Positions 16,248 to 24,652 are shown, counted from the first letter of the stretch. The stretch: 54,990 nucleotides of DNA from Caldilineaceae bacterium bin34 (GCA_002238555.1 MPMO01000029.1:1-54990), one strand, 5' to 3'. Translations and numbers: made by a program. Notes: generated by a model from the letters alone, not told the origin.

Positions 16248-17153
16248 GTGAAACTGCGCCCGCCTCCCGGCGACAAGCACTCCCCGACGGCATTGTTCCC
16301 GGCCACTCGGACCGTCGATCCCAAACCTGGCCGCGACTTGCGCCACGATCCGCGTGCCCGGCAGGTTGCGGCCGCCGCAGCACAGGTGCCCGGGGTGGCC
16401 CGCGTACTGCTCTTTGGCTCCCGTGCCCGCGGCGACCACGGCCCCGGCTCCGACATCGATCTGCTCGTCGTTGGCGACCGCACGCCCGCGGTGGCCGATG
16501 CCTGCTGCCGGGCCGCGGTCCGGGCCGTGCGGAATGTCTACACCGATCCTCCCGCGGTCGACGTGACGGTCTTGGACACGGCCCATTTCGACTTCATGCA
16601 GCACGGCCTCAACCATGTGGCCGTCCACGCGGCCCGCGAAGGAGTAACGCCCAGGGGCAATCGCTACAAGCTCCCGAAGCCGCCGCCCGACCAACTCCCC
16701 GAACTGCGCCGCCGTGAAGCCATGGAACGGGCCGCCTACGCCCGCGACCACCTGTTCTTTTTGGAAGAAGCCATTCAAAGAGGCATCTCCCGGCCGGGGA
16801 TCCCTTTCAACCGGGATCGCTTCTTGGGGCGGGATGCCCAGGGGGCACTGGAACATGCGCTCAAGGCCGTAATTGCGATCCACGGTCGCAAGTACGAACA
16901 CACCCACAAGCTTCCGGCACTGCTGGAAGCCGCACAGGTTAGCGTGCCCGACTTAACCCTAACCTCCAACCTGGAGATGCTGTCTGCCTTCGCCAGCGGC
17001 ACTGCCTATGAATCCCCGGATCTGAACGAGGATGTGGAATACATGGTGCAGTGCGTTAGGCATGACGTGACACAGATGTTCGACATCTGCGCGGCCAAGG
17101 GCGGCTTCGATCCCTGGACATGCAGGAAGACCGACTATCAGCGCGGGGCGTGA
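16248..17153 (+). CDS. Fused minimal nucleotidyltransferase (MNT) and HEPN protein
   Basis: 301 aa. The first half is a pol-beta-type nucleotidyltransferase: LLFGSRARGDHGPGSDIDLL at about 54-73, with the GS and D-x-D metal residues. The second half is a HEPN-type helical domain (ELRRREAMERAAYARDHLFF, then ALEHALKAVIAI and KYEHTHKLPALL). In the MntA-HepT (type VII) toxin-antitoxin system these are two genes: HepT is an RNase, and MntA disarms it by adding AMP residues to a tyrosine. Here they form one chain, antitoxin-like domain first. I chose GTG 16248 because GAAGG lies 7 nt upstream; the frame is open to 16137. Confidence 0.7.
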   Translation: MKLRPPPGDKHSPTALFPATRTVDPKPGRDLRHDPRARQVAAAAAQVPGVARVLLFGSRARGDHGPGSDIDLLVVGDRTPAVADACCRAAVRAVRNVYTDPPAVDVTVLDTAHFDFMQHGLNHVAVHAAREGVTPRGNRYKLPKPPPDQLPELRRREAMERAAYARDHLFFLEEAIQRGISRPGIPFNRDRFLGRDAQGALEHALKAVIAIHGRKYEHTHKLPALLEAAQVSVPDLTLTSNLEMLSAFASGTAYESPDLNEDVEYMVQCVRHDVTQMFDICAAKGGFDPWTCRKTDYQRGA

Positions 17154-17172
17154 TGCCGACGGATTCCTCCTG

Positions 17173-17206
17173 TGGAACCGGGGAGACTCGAACTCCCGAT
17201 CTTGAC
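17173..17206 (-). other. tRNA 3' fragment (T-arm plus acceptor strand), attachment-site-like
   Basis: On the minus strand GGGAGTTCGAGTCTCCC (17197-17181) forms a perfect 5-bp T-stem with a TTCGAGT loop, followed by the 7-nt acceptor strand CGGTTCC and discriminator A. There is no 5' half: the sequence just upstream is the end of the OLD-like gene. Such 3'-terminal tRNA fragments are left by integration into tRNA genes. Confidence 0.5.
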
Positions 17207-17211
17207 AGTGT

Positions 17212-18771
17212 TCAATCAGGATCGAACTCGGCCCGCCAACCGATCAAGGCATTCTCCGAAGCCTCGACGAGTGGCTGGATGTCTGCACCGGGCCGGCCTG
17301 ATTCCTGACGGGCAACCAAGCGACATACATCCTTGGATTGCCAACGGGCCTCTTCAGCAAGCATGGACAACTTTGCCTTTGCGATGTTGGCCTTCGAGTC
17401 CGATGCAGAATCGTAGGTCGAATTCAACTGCTGAATCCTATCTCTCAGTGCCCTAGTGTCCATCCCAAGTTCGGCTGCCAAATCGGGGTCGTGTTCAAGC
17501 CGTTGCCACACCCATTGTTCAGGTGAACCCTTTCCGGGAAGGGATACAACCGTGGCGCCACGTCCTGCGTCTTTAATCCTTTGCTGAACGTTCCCTCCAG
17601 TTTGATCGCCGTCAAGCACGAATACAAAGTTGTGGATCCGCCCGAACTTCGTGAATGCCCTAGCGTGGGCAGGGAACTCGTCGGCACCGGTATCCCTTCC
17701 GATACGAATGATGTCACTTCGCATGTACTGACGGGGAAGCACAACATCGAACACTCCCAGAAGCACTCCCTCAGCCGCTTCATCTTCACATAATATGTTC
17801 AGAGATTCGTTTGCGCGCCCATACATGGCGTGCTGGACAACATCCCTATAGGCGGTTTGCATCGACACTTTACCGCTTTCCTGATTCCGGTCCAGGAAGA
17901 TCCTGCCATTGGCCGGCACGGTGTTCAACACCACAGGGCTGTGAGTGGTAACAATGACCTGTAGGCTGTTTCGCAGCGCGAGCTGCTGCAGTTCAATCAT
18001 TAGGAGTTCCTGTAGCCACGGATGAAGGCCTGCCTCCACTTCGTCAATCAGCACAAGGGCATCCTTCACCTGTCCAACATCCTGAGCAATGCGCAGAATG
18101 GCGCGTTCGCCTGCGGCCATGTGCAACTCAGAATACTTCGGACCGAGATCCTGTTCGGCGAAGAGCAGGCTCTTCTTGCCGCTCGACAACCTGACGACAT
18201 TGGAGTATCTGAATGGGAGAATCCGATGCGCCAGCATGATCTGTGAGGCATTGAGGGCATCTTCAACAGGTTCCTTCTCGAGTCTGGACATGCTCAAGAC
18301 TCCCCGCACCTCAGCCGGGTTGCTCAGATTGCTCAAGGTCCTCAAGTACACGTGCCTTGAAGGCTGTGTAGCCGCCTTGCGCCCAAAGAAGCTCCGATTC
18401 CATCCCTTGGTACGACGCCACCGCATTGCCCGTTGTCCATCGGGGGTCGAATACTCAAACTCCATCGATACCCTGTTCCTTGTGTCGGCACGACCAGGAA
18501 AACTCGGGCGGTAGTCGGGAAAGAGGGTAGACGGCACAAACGCTCTTGTGCCTGCACCGGGTACTCTGTACGCGCAGGCTGCTGCAAAGAGCACTGTAGT
18601 TTTCCCACTCCCGTTCCCTCCCGCAATGACAGTTACGGGATAGTCCAGCGGGATTCGAAGAGGGCCAATGCCTCGAAGCCCATCTATTGTCACTGCACTT
18701 AGGAAGTGTGGGAAGTGAATTTTTTTGCCTTGCAGGCTACCCCAGAGCTTCTGTAGACGTTTTTCGATCAC
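17212..18771 (-). CDS. OLD-like ATP-dependent endonuclease (AAA + TOPRIM)
   Basis: 519 aa from GTG 18771, chosen because AAGGAG stands 10 nt upstream; the frame is open to GTG 18813. The ABC-type ATPase begins with VTVIAGGNGSGKTT (Walker A) and ends with ALVLIDEVEAGLHPWLQELL (Walker B/D-loop) and VIVTTHSPVVLNT (H-loop). A TOPRIM domain follows: the acidic LCEDEAAEGVLLG and FVFVLDGDQTGG residues are the metal-binding positions. OLD nucleases cut DNA in anti-phage defence (P2 Old, GajA in Gabija). No UvrD-like partner (GajB) is adjacent, so this is a solitary class-1-like OLD protein. It directly abuts a tRNA 3' fragment. Confidence 0.75.
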   Translation of the reverse strand: MIEKRLQKLWGSLQGKKIHFPHFLSAVTIDGLRGIGPLRIPLDYPVTVIAGGNGSGKTTVLFAAACAYRVPGAGTRAFVPSTLFPDYRPSFPGRADTRNRVSMEFEYSTPDGQRAMRWRRTKGWNRSFFGRKAATQPSRHVYLRTLSNLSNPAEVRGVLSMSRLEKEPVEDALNASQIMLAHRILPFRYSNVVRLSSGKKSLLFAEQDLGPKYSELHMAAGERAILRIAQDVGQVKDALVLIDEVEAGLHPWLQELLMIELQQLALRNSLQVIVTTHSPVVLNTVPANGRIFLDRNQESGKVSMQTAYRDVVQHAMYGRANESLNILCEDEAAEGVLLGVFDVVLPRQYMRSDIIRIGRDTGADEFPAHARAFTKFGRIHNFVFVLDGDQTGGNVQQRIKDAGRGATVVSLPGKGSPEQWVWQRLEHDPDLAAELGMDTRALRDRIQQLNSTYDSASDSKANIAKAKLSMLAEEARWQSKDVCRLVARQESGRPGADIQPLVEASENALIGWRAEFDPD

Positions 18772-19244
18772 GGTAGAGCTTCTCCTTGATGTTGTTGGAC
18801 CGGCCCAAAGCACCCCTCCATCGATAATGAAGAAGAGGTTGCTTTGGCCTGTGCATCCATGCTCTGCGGCTTGGAGTAACCTGACTGGATCAGCAGTGAG
18901 GATTGTAGCGTTACAGGACCTTCAGAGAAGGCTCACTTGCGATCTGTCATCGTTGTGCTGGTTCCACTGGGTTTCGGCTACCAAGGCATGGCCCGCAATT
19001 CCGCTTGGAAGGGCAGGGCCAGAGCCAGGTTGTGGACACGGAGGCAGGTCTCGTAGCACACCAAGATGGCATCCCACACTACGGCCGTCTCTCGGCGTTT
19101 GGTAGACCAACCAGCGCACTGTAGCTCTGTCGTCCTTTGGCTAACTGCTGGGCAAGCCATGCTGAGGTGATAGGACAGCCATTCCGATGATCTCAAGAGA
19201 AGACTGGATACCGCCTTTGCGTTTAATCTCGGCCAGTCTGGACT
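18772..19244. other. Gene-free stretch before the IS element
   Basis: No intact gene. On the minus strand a coding-looking fragment (IESRLAEIKRKGGIQSSLEI followed by IGMAVLS) runs up to the IS boundary at about 19245 and may be a gene interrupted by it; it is not recognised. Confidence 0.3.
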
Positions 19245-19369
19245 CAATGGTGTGAACAGTTTTCGAGATATTAAATGAGCAGGGGCGGTCGCCCCGGCGG
19301 GGTCGGACCGGGGTTGGGGAGGCCGGAACAGGAGCTGCGGTGGCGAATCCGGGGGGATTCGCCGCCGCT

Positions 19370-20628
19370 TCAGGTGGGTTTGGGCTCGATTGGGCCCAAG
19401 GCGAGCAGTTCCTGCAGGGCGGCGGTGTGTTTTTGCAGGGTCGGGCGCAGCCCGTCCGTATCAAAAAGTCGCTGCAACACCATTTCCAGGAACGATTTGA
19501 GCTTGACGTTGGCCATCGAAAAGCGCGCCAGGGCCCGGTCGGCGGCGTGACGCAGTTCGAGGCGGGTCCAGGTCAGGGCCGCGAGCACGGCGTTGACGTG
19601 GAAGTGGTGGCGTGCGGCGGTGCGGGCCTGGCAGGCGGCCAGCCCCAGGTGCTGCTTGGCGTCGCGGAAGTTGAACTCGATCTGGAAGCGGTCGACGTGG
19701 ATGCGGTAAATCCGTTCCGGCGCCATCTCCGGGTCGCTGGCGAAGAGGGTCGTGGGCCGGGTCTCCGCCGCGGGATCATCATCTTCGTCCAGGACGAAGA
19801 CCACCCGCAACAGTTTCCGGAAGGGCTTGCAGATCAGCTGGGCGTGGTACAGCCGCAGGCCCTCGTCCGGCAGCTCGATCAGGGACAGTTCGCCGATGCG
19901 GCTGCGGTCGAAGCGGCCGGCATACTTGCGCGGGCGGCCCGGCCGGCCGGTGGGCGGCCCGGCCGGCCGGTGGGCGGCCCGGTCCAGGGCACCCACAGGG
20001 CCGCGTTGCGGCGCAGCTTGCTGACCAGGACCACATCACGGGCCGCCAGCCCCGTAACCATGGGCTCGCAGGCGTAGTGGCCGTCGCCCACGAAGACGTC
20101 GATGTCGGGGCGGTGCGCGACCGCCAGGGCCTCGTCCAGCAGGGCCAGCATCTTCGTCACCTCGGCCCGCGGCGGGCGCGACCGCCGCGCCGAGCGGCGG
20201 GACCGGGGTGCACCCGCCTCCTGCAGGCCACCGTGGACGGGATAGGAACAGTGCTCGTCCAGGTCCAGGACCGACAGGACCTCCAGCTGCTGGCCCCAGG
20301 CCACCCGCCCCTCGCCGCTGTGCCAGCGCCAGCCCACCCCGGGCAGTTTGCGACCGCTCTTGGGCAGGCAGGTGCTGTCCCCGGCCCAGGCCAGCTCGTG
20401 GGCATGGGGCACCACTTCGCACAGCCCGGCCAGGTTGAGGGCCGCAAAGTCGCAGGCGCGGGCCGCCTGGCGCCCGTGCGTGTGGCGACAACGCCCGCCG
20501 AAGCGGGTCAGGTTGCGGTGCGTGGGCCGGACCGGCAGGCCGGTCAGCAGCGGCAGCAGGAAGCCGAGGTAGTCCCTTTGCGGTTTGCCGATGGACAGGT
20601 CGGTCAGTATAGTGGGCAGCAGGGGCAC
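19370..20628 (-). pseudogene. IS4-type DDE transposase, frameshifted by a 20-bp tandem duplication
   Basis: GTG 20628 has GGGAGG 6 nt upstream. The first frame gives the N-terminal region and two acidic segments (LAWAGDSTCLPKSG, then DVFVGDGHYACEPM), ending at LRRNAALWVPWTGPPTGRPG. The second frame resumes at RPRKYAGRFDRSRIGELSLI and contains DRFQIEFNFRDAKQHLGL, the R(3)E(6)K part of the IS4 signature. The frames differ by the remainder of exactly 20 bp, the length of a tandem duplication at the junction; removing one copy restores a single frame of about 412 aa. The gene was therefore intact before that event. Confidence 0.8.
19931..19990. repeat. 20-bp tandem duplication inside the transposase
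   Basis: The unit GGCGGCCCGGCCGGCCGGTG occurs twice in succession from about 19933 to 19972 and is followed by a further partial copy (GGCGGCCCGG). Because 20 is not a multiple of three it shifts the transposase frame. Confidence 0.9.
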
Positions 20629-20989
20629 GGAATACCTCCCGGGATGGCGTGGCACAGATACCAACACCATAACAGGAGCCGTGCTCCCTTCAGCGACCGC
20701 CGCCCCAGGCCTCCGCGCAAGCCAAAACAGGAGAATTAATCCCCACCCAGGTCAAGGCAATCCTTATCTCAAAAACTGTTCACACCATTGTACAGACATT
20801 CACCCCCGGTAGACGAGGCGGCACTCTGTGTCCCGCCGTATCCGACCCCGACTGTTGTGATGCCACTCAACGGAGCAGGTCTGTCGGCCGCCTGGACCCC
20901 GGACCAAAATCAACGAAAGTGAAACAGGGCCCAGTCGTCTATCAACTACACGATACACGAGCCCTGTGATATAGTGTAACTGGACGATG

Positions 20990-21188
20990 TTCACGTGGAG
21001 TCAAGGCGAATCGTTGGAAGACCTGTCAAGAGCCAAGCGAGTCATCCAGATCAAGGACGATCACCGTCGCCGACTCGAACGGATGCGTGCCAGGATCCAG
21101 ACTAAACCCACTACGGCCAGATGCGGAACCGATTGACATTGACGACCTGTATGGCCAGACGAAAGTGAGTCTGACCTGCCACAAATAG
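20990..21188 (+). pseudogene. 3' remnant of a second sspD/dndC-like gene
   Basis: The plus strand encodes FTWSQGESLEDLSRAKRVIQ, then a helix DDHRRRLERMRARI, and after a frameshift LNPLRPDAEPIDIDDLYGQT followed by KVSLTCHK and TAG 21186-21188. This matches the end of the intact sspD-like protein encoded on the minus strand at 26281-27108 (FTWSHGESLDELARPERVEE ... NPLRPDREPIDIDDLYGQAK). The second cysteine pair is reduced to one Cys and the frame is broken at about 21105-21110. Only about the last 65 codons survive. The stop lies 13 bp before the GIY-YIG gene, the spacing expected within an operon. Confidence 0.8.
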
Positions 21189-21201
21189 AGGTCACCGATC
21201 C

Positions 21202-21684
21202 ATGCTTGAACGCGTTGATGATGCAAATAAGGCACCCAAAAGAATTAGGTATGGTTGGCCTCTTTATGCTAAGGAGTGGGAGTTACTCCCTGAAGAGGTC
21301 TATACTTCGGCGTGGCAGTCGAAGCCGCTAGGTCAAGCATCGAGCCGGAGCATCCCAACCGTTACCGGGGTATACATGATGTGTGTACGTCCACCAAGTG
21401 CCACTTCGATGCAAGATCCTTTCTGTGACCTACTCACGGTTATTTACGTTGGAAAATCTACAAACCTAAATCGACGGTACTCTGAACATCTAAATACGCC
21501 AAGCCCTAAGGTCCGCATGGCGAGAGAAACCTACTCGGATAGCCTAAGGTTCTGGTTTCTAAGTCTGCCGAGGGATCGCATTTCCAATTTTGAGACCATA
21601 CTGATAGATTGCTTTGGTCCTCCAGCCAATGATCGTCGAGGGGATACCCTGAAACTTCAGATCAGCACTACAAGCAAAGCTTAA
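21202..21684 (+). CDS. GIY-YIG nuclease-superfamily protein
   Basis: 160 aa from ATG 21202 with GAGGT 9 nt upstream. GVYMM and, after a short insertion, TVIYVGKSTNLNRRYSEHL provide the GIY and YIG (here YVG) strands and the conserved Arg; a Glu in SNFETILIDCFGPPAN fits the metal-binding Glu, and PAN is the usual end of the domain. It could nick DNA or RNA. It is followed 32 bp later by the DGQHR gene and preceded by an sspD remnant, so it probably belongs to a phosphorothioate-linked module. Base composition is clearly lower in GC than the flanking chromosome. Confidence 0.75.
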   Translation: MLERVDDANKAPKRIRYGWPLYAKEWELLPEEVYTSAWQSKPLGQASSRSIPTVTGVYMMCVRPPSATSMQDPFCDLLTVIYVGKSTNLNRRYSEHLNTPSPKVRMARETYSDSLRFWFLSLPRDRISNFETILIDCFGPPANDRRGDTLKLQISTTSKA

Positions 21685-21716
21685 GTACTAGATACACTAT
21701 CCAAAGGAGAACAACG

Positions 21717-23228
21717 ATGGCCGCTTCACTTTATCCGGCGATAAAGGCCAGCATGGGTCGATGGACCTACTACATTGTCAAGATTAAAGTTAGAGATCTT
21801 GCTAAGGAGGTTTCCCTCTCATCCGACGTGCACCAGGATAGAACCCTCGACGAGGCGATTCAAAGGGAAGTTCACGAAAGCCGCGCAAGGCAAGATTTGG
21901 TGGTATACCTCCACGATAGAAAAGACCGCTTTCTGAACTCCATCGTCGTCGCGGCGCTAGGAGGATCCCCTACCTTTACGTCCCTGCAGCTATCTGACAG
22001 CCCCGAGAACGCAGTCTTCCGCGCGATGAAGATAGACCAGTCCTTCGGCGTGTTGACATTTGATGGAGGCGAAAAGTACTACGCGCTGGACGGCCAACAT
22101 AGGTTGGCCGCGATCAAAGCGATCCTTCAGCCATCAGAACTGAATCGGGACCGATTCGCCCGTGAATATGTCTCAGAGGAATTCCGCCAAGAATTTCGAG
22201 AAGAAGAAATGTCCGTCATCATGGTCGTACAGGATCCAGGACATGACGATTCTGTTCGTGACGAAGTGCTCAAAGACTACAGGCGTCTGTTCTCGAGCTT
22301 GAATCGCTATGCAAAAGCCACAGCACAATCGACCAATATTATAATGGACGAAGATGACGGGATTGCGATCCTCACCAGACGCCTTATCTCTGAACATGAG
22401 TTCTTTAAGTGGGCCGTCGAGGAGCCATCGGAATACTCAATCGTAAAGACACGAAAGGGGAAGAACCTTAGACCTTCGGATCCGTACTTTACTCAGATAG
22501 AAGTACTCTATGATCTCAATCAGACATTCTTAACTTCCGCAAGCCGAAGTGCGAAAGGCTGGAAGTCAAGCGATAGAGAGACTGTTCCACAAAAGGACTT
22601 CAAAAAAATTTGGCGAATCAATCGTCCAGATGAGGAAGTGTTGGATGACTACTATGCCGAACTCGCCTCGATCTGGGACGGTCTGCTACATACCTTACCA
22701 GACCTACGTGAATCGGCGCCGCAGATGAGAGTTCACAATCCCAGCTCATCTGAGCAAGATAAGGAGAGCCGGGACCATGCATTGTTTTGGCCGATTGGCC
22801 AGTATGTGTTGGCCGATATAGCTAGACAACTGCTAGACGACTTCAGTACTCAGAGGAGTAGAGACTCTCTCTCCTCTGAACAAGTAATTGAGGCTCTAGA
22901 GCCTCTTGGTCGTGTGAACTGGTCGCTACATAGGCCGCCCTGGAAACATCTCTTGCTGGTGATGACCGCTGACAAGGCGGGCAATTACTCGTGGACGATG
23001 AGAAACGAGGGGCGCACCACCGCAGTTGCCATCGCGCGGGAGGTCCTCGAGTTTGTTGTTGGCTTGACGTCGCTAGATGAGGAAGGACAAGCAACGTTGA
23101 TGCGGAGGTGGATGAACAACTTGGCCCCTCCTCCCGGCGAGACAGATGTAGAAGCAATGGCGGCAAAAATGTGGGGTATGGTAGTCTCTCAGGCAAATGG
23201 GGGCGACCTACCTGACAGGGGTAGGTAA
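21717..23228 (+). CDS. DGQHR-domain (DndB-like) protein
   Basis: 503 aa from ATG 21717 with AAAGGAGA 6 nt upstream. The family motif is exact: YYALDGQHRLAAIKAI at about 120-135, in a ParB/Srx-like fold shared with DndB and many DUF262 proteins; FSSLNRYAKATAQSTNIIMD further on is also typical. DndB represses the dnd operon and limits phosphorothioation by sensing the modified state. The last residues (DRGR and stop) come from an inserted IS element: target-site analysis shows the original end was AAEE followed by TAG at 24572-24574. Only four residues were replaced, so the protein may still work. Confidence 0.75.
   Translation: MAASLYPAIKASMGRWTYYIVKIKVRDLAKEVSLSSDVHQDRTLDEAIQREVHESRARQDLVVYLHDRKDRFLNSIVVAALGGSPTFTSLQLSDSPENAVFRAMKIDQSFGVLTFDGGEKYYALDGQHRLAAIKAILQPSELNRDRFAREYVSEEFRQEFREEEMSVIMVVQDPGHDDSVRDEVLKDYRRLFSSLNRYAKATAQSTNIIMDEDDGIAILTRRLISEHEFFKWAVEEPSEYSIVKTRKGKNLRPSDPYFTQIEVLYDLNQTFLTSASRSAKGWKSSDRETVPQKDFKKIWRINRPDEEVLDDYYAELASIWDGLLHTLPDLRESAPQMRVHNPSSSEQDKESRDHALFWPIGQYVLADIARQLLDDFSTQRSRDSLSSEQVIEALEPLGRVNWSLHRPPWKHLLLVMTADKAGNYSWTMRNEGRTTAVAIAREVLEFVVGLTSLDEEGQATLMRRWMNNLAPPPGETDVEAMAAKMWGMVVSQANGGDLPDRGR
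23204..23211. repeat. Target-site duplication, left copy
   Basis: CGACCTAC directly precedes the left IS terminus and is repeated at 24550-24557 directly after the right terminus, an 8-bp target duplication. Confidence 0.85.
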
Positions 23229-24549
23229 AGCCCCAATCCGCATCTTTGTGCCAAAAAGAAGCTACCCGGTGGGCGGGTCCACTGGCTGCATCCCGTCGGG
23301 CGGGTCCGGTCCCGGCAGGGGCTGCAGCCAGACCCGGGCCCAGGCGTAGCCGCGGTGCAGCAGCCGCTGGGCCTGGCACCAGCCCAGCTGAAACAGGCTC
23401 AGGGGCCGGTGGTCGGGGGCGGCCGGCTCCGGGGGCGGTCGCCGCACCCGGCCGGGCGCCAGGCCGCGCAGGCGGGCCTCCTCCACGCGCGTGCCGTAGG
23501 CCAGGACCCAGAGGGTGGCCACGGCCAGGACCAGCCAGTGCCGGTCCACGCGCGCCGGATCCAGGCGCCGGGTGCGGTGCCACTGCCAGCCCATGCGCTT
23601 GCGCGTGCGGAAGCCCTGTTCGATCCACACGCGCAGGCCGTAGGCGCCGAGGTCCACGGCGTCGGGGGCCTCGTCCGTGAGCACGACCCAGGGGTGGTCC
23701 TGGCCGGGAACCCAGAGCACGATCAGGGTGCAGCGCCGCTTCCGTTCCCGGAAGGCCTTCCCGGCCGTCACGGTGTACTGGCCCTCGCGGGCCACGAAGC
23801 GCCAGGCCGGCCAGCGGGGTCCGGTCTTCGCCTGGAAGGTCATGTGGCGGTCGTAGCGCATGTAGGGGTGCCAGCCCTGGCGGCGGATGGCCTTCCACAG
23901 GCGGGGGCTCTGCAGGCCCCGGTCGCAGAGCACGCGCACGGTCATGTGCGGCGGCACGACCGGACCCAGGTGGTCCAGCAGGTCGCAGAGGTCCGGCATC
24001 CAGGGACCGGGTTGGCCCCCGGTCTTGATGCGCCAGGCCCCGGGGATGGCCAGGCCCCGGTAGACCACGCTGACGACCAGGGCCACCAGCGCCTCGCCCT
24101 TGGCCGTCGGGTCGATGGCCAGGGTCAGCTCCGGGCCCTGCCACCAGGCCAGCACCCAGCGCAGGAGCGGGGCGAAACAGGCGTCCACGTCCAGTTGCAC
24201 CCGGCAGGGCGCGGCCCGGTCGGCCCCGTCGCGGAGCCACTCCCGCAGGTACTGGCGCGTCGTGTGCCAGCCCAGCCCCAGGGTCAGCAGAGCCCCCAGC
24301 ACGGCGTTCTGGCAACTGCTGCGGGCCAGGATGGTGGCGCCGACCCACAGGGCCAGGCCCCGGACCTGGCTGGGACGCAGATGCGGCAGGTGCTTGGCGA
24401 TGCACTCTGCATGCGGATAGAATGCGGACGGAAGAAGCATGGTCGGCTCCCGGTATCTTGTTGGTTCTTGATACAGGATAACCCGCCATGCTTTTTCTGC
24501 GTCCTTGATCGTTTTTTCACCTCGGACTGGCTTTACCTACCCCTGTCAG
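23212..24549 (-). mobile_element. Complete IS element (IS4-like) with 21-bp inverted repeats and 8-bp target duplication
   Basis: 23212-23232 and 24529-24549 are perfect inverted repeats starting CTGACAGGGGTAGGTAAAGC. The element is 1338 bp, carries one intact transposase on the minus strand and is flanked by the direct repeat CGACCTAC (23204-23211, 24550-24557). It inserted into the last codons of the DGQHR gene. Its high GC contrasts with the low-GC target. Confidence 0.9.
23262..24440 (-). CDS. DDE transposase of the 1338-bp IS element
   Basis: 392 aa from ATG 24440, with GGGAG about 8 nt upstream. An RNase H-like core is visible: first Asp in LTLAIDPTAKGEALVALVVS, second in VRVLCDRGLQSPRLW, and the Glu in WIEQGFRTRKRMGWQW, which also supplies the E(6)K-like spacing of IS4-group enzymes. 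The C-terminal tail is Pro/Arg-rich. The frame is intact and the terminal repeats are perfect, so this copy could be active. Confidence 0.8.
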   Translation of the reverse strand: MLLPSAFYPHAECIAKHLPHLRPSQVRGLALWVGATILARSSCQNAVLGALLTLGLGWHTTRQYLREWLRDGADRAAPCRVQLDVDACFAPLLRWVLAWWQGPELTLAIDPTAKGEALVALVVSVVYRGLAIPGAWRIKTGGQPGPWMPDLCDLLDHLGPVVPPHMTVRVLCDRGLQSPRLWKAIRRQGWHPYMRYDRHMTFQAKTGPRWPAWRFVAREGQYTVTAGKAFRERKRRCTLIVLWVPGQDHPWVVLTDEAPDAVDLGAYGLRVWIEQGFRTRKRMGWQWHRTRRLDPARVDRHWLVLAVATLWVLAYGTRVEEARLRGLAPGRVRRPPPEPAAPDHRPLSLFQLGWCQAQRLLHRGYAWARVWLQPLPGPDPPDGMQPVDPPTG

Positions 24550-24557
24550 CGACCTAC
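24550..24557. repeat. Target-site duplication, right copy
   Basis: CGACCTAC immediately after the right IS terminus, identical to 23204-23211. Confidence 0.85.
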
Positions 24558-24558
24558 C

Positions 24559-24652
24559 GGCTGCTGAAGAATAGGTTTGAGGCACCATCGGTACCCCGGA
24601 GATGCACGGAAGCGGTGTGTAGGCGGTCCGAGGGGCTGTGAAATCCCCGGCG
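24559..24652. repeat. Imperfect direct repeat A (about 93 bp)
   Basis: Begins GGCTGCTGAAGAATAGGTTT and contains GCACGGAAGCGGTGTG; a diverged copy lies 153 bp downstream at 24712. The repeat begins at the original 3' end of the DGQHR gene and includes its former stop codon. Confidence 0.65.

Larger units (their letters stand above)
19245..20790 (-). mobile_element. IS4-like insertion sequence with 26-bp terminal inverted repeats
   Basis: The ends 19245-19270 and 20765-20790 are inverted repeats beginning CAATGGTGTGAACAGTTTT, 26 bp with a single mismatch (C/T at position 20). They bracket one minus-strand transposase gene. I see no clear target-site duplication. Total length is about 1.55 kb. 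The transposase is disrupted, so the copy is non-autonomous. Confidence 0.8.

Noticed and set aside
17120..17456. Plus-strand frames containing ETRTPDL / GRLELPI
   Set aside because: This peptide type comes from reading a tRNA 3' end on the wrong strand; the underlying DNA is a tRNA fragment and the end of the OLD-like gene.
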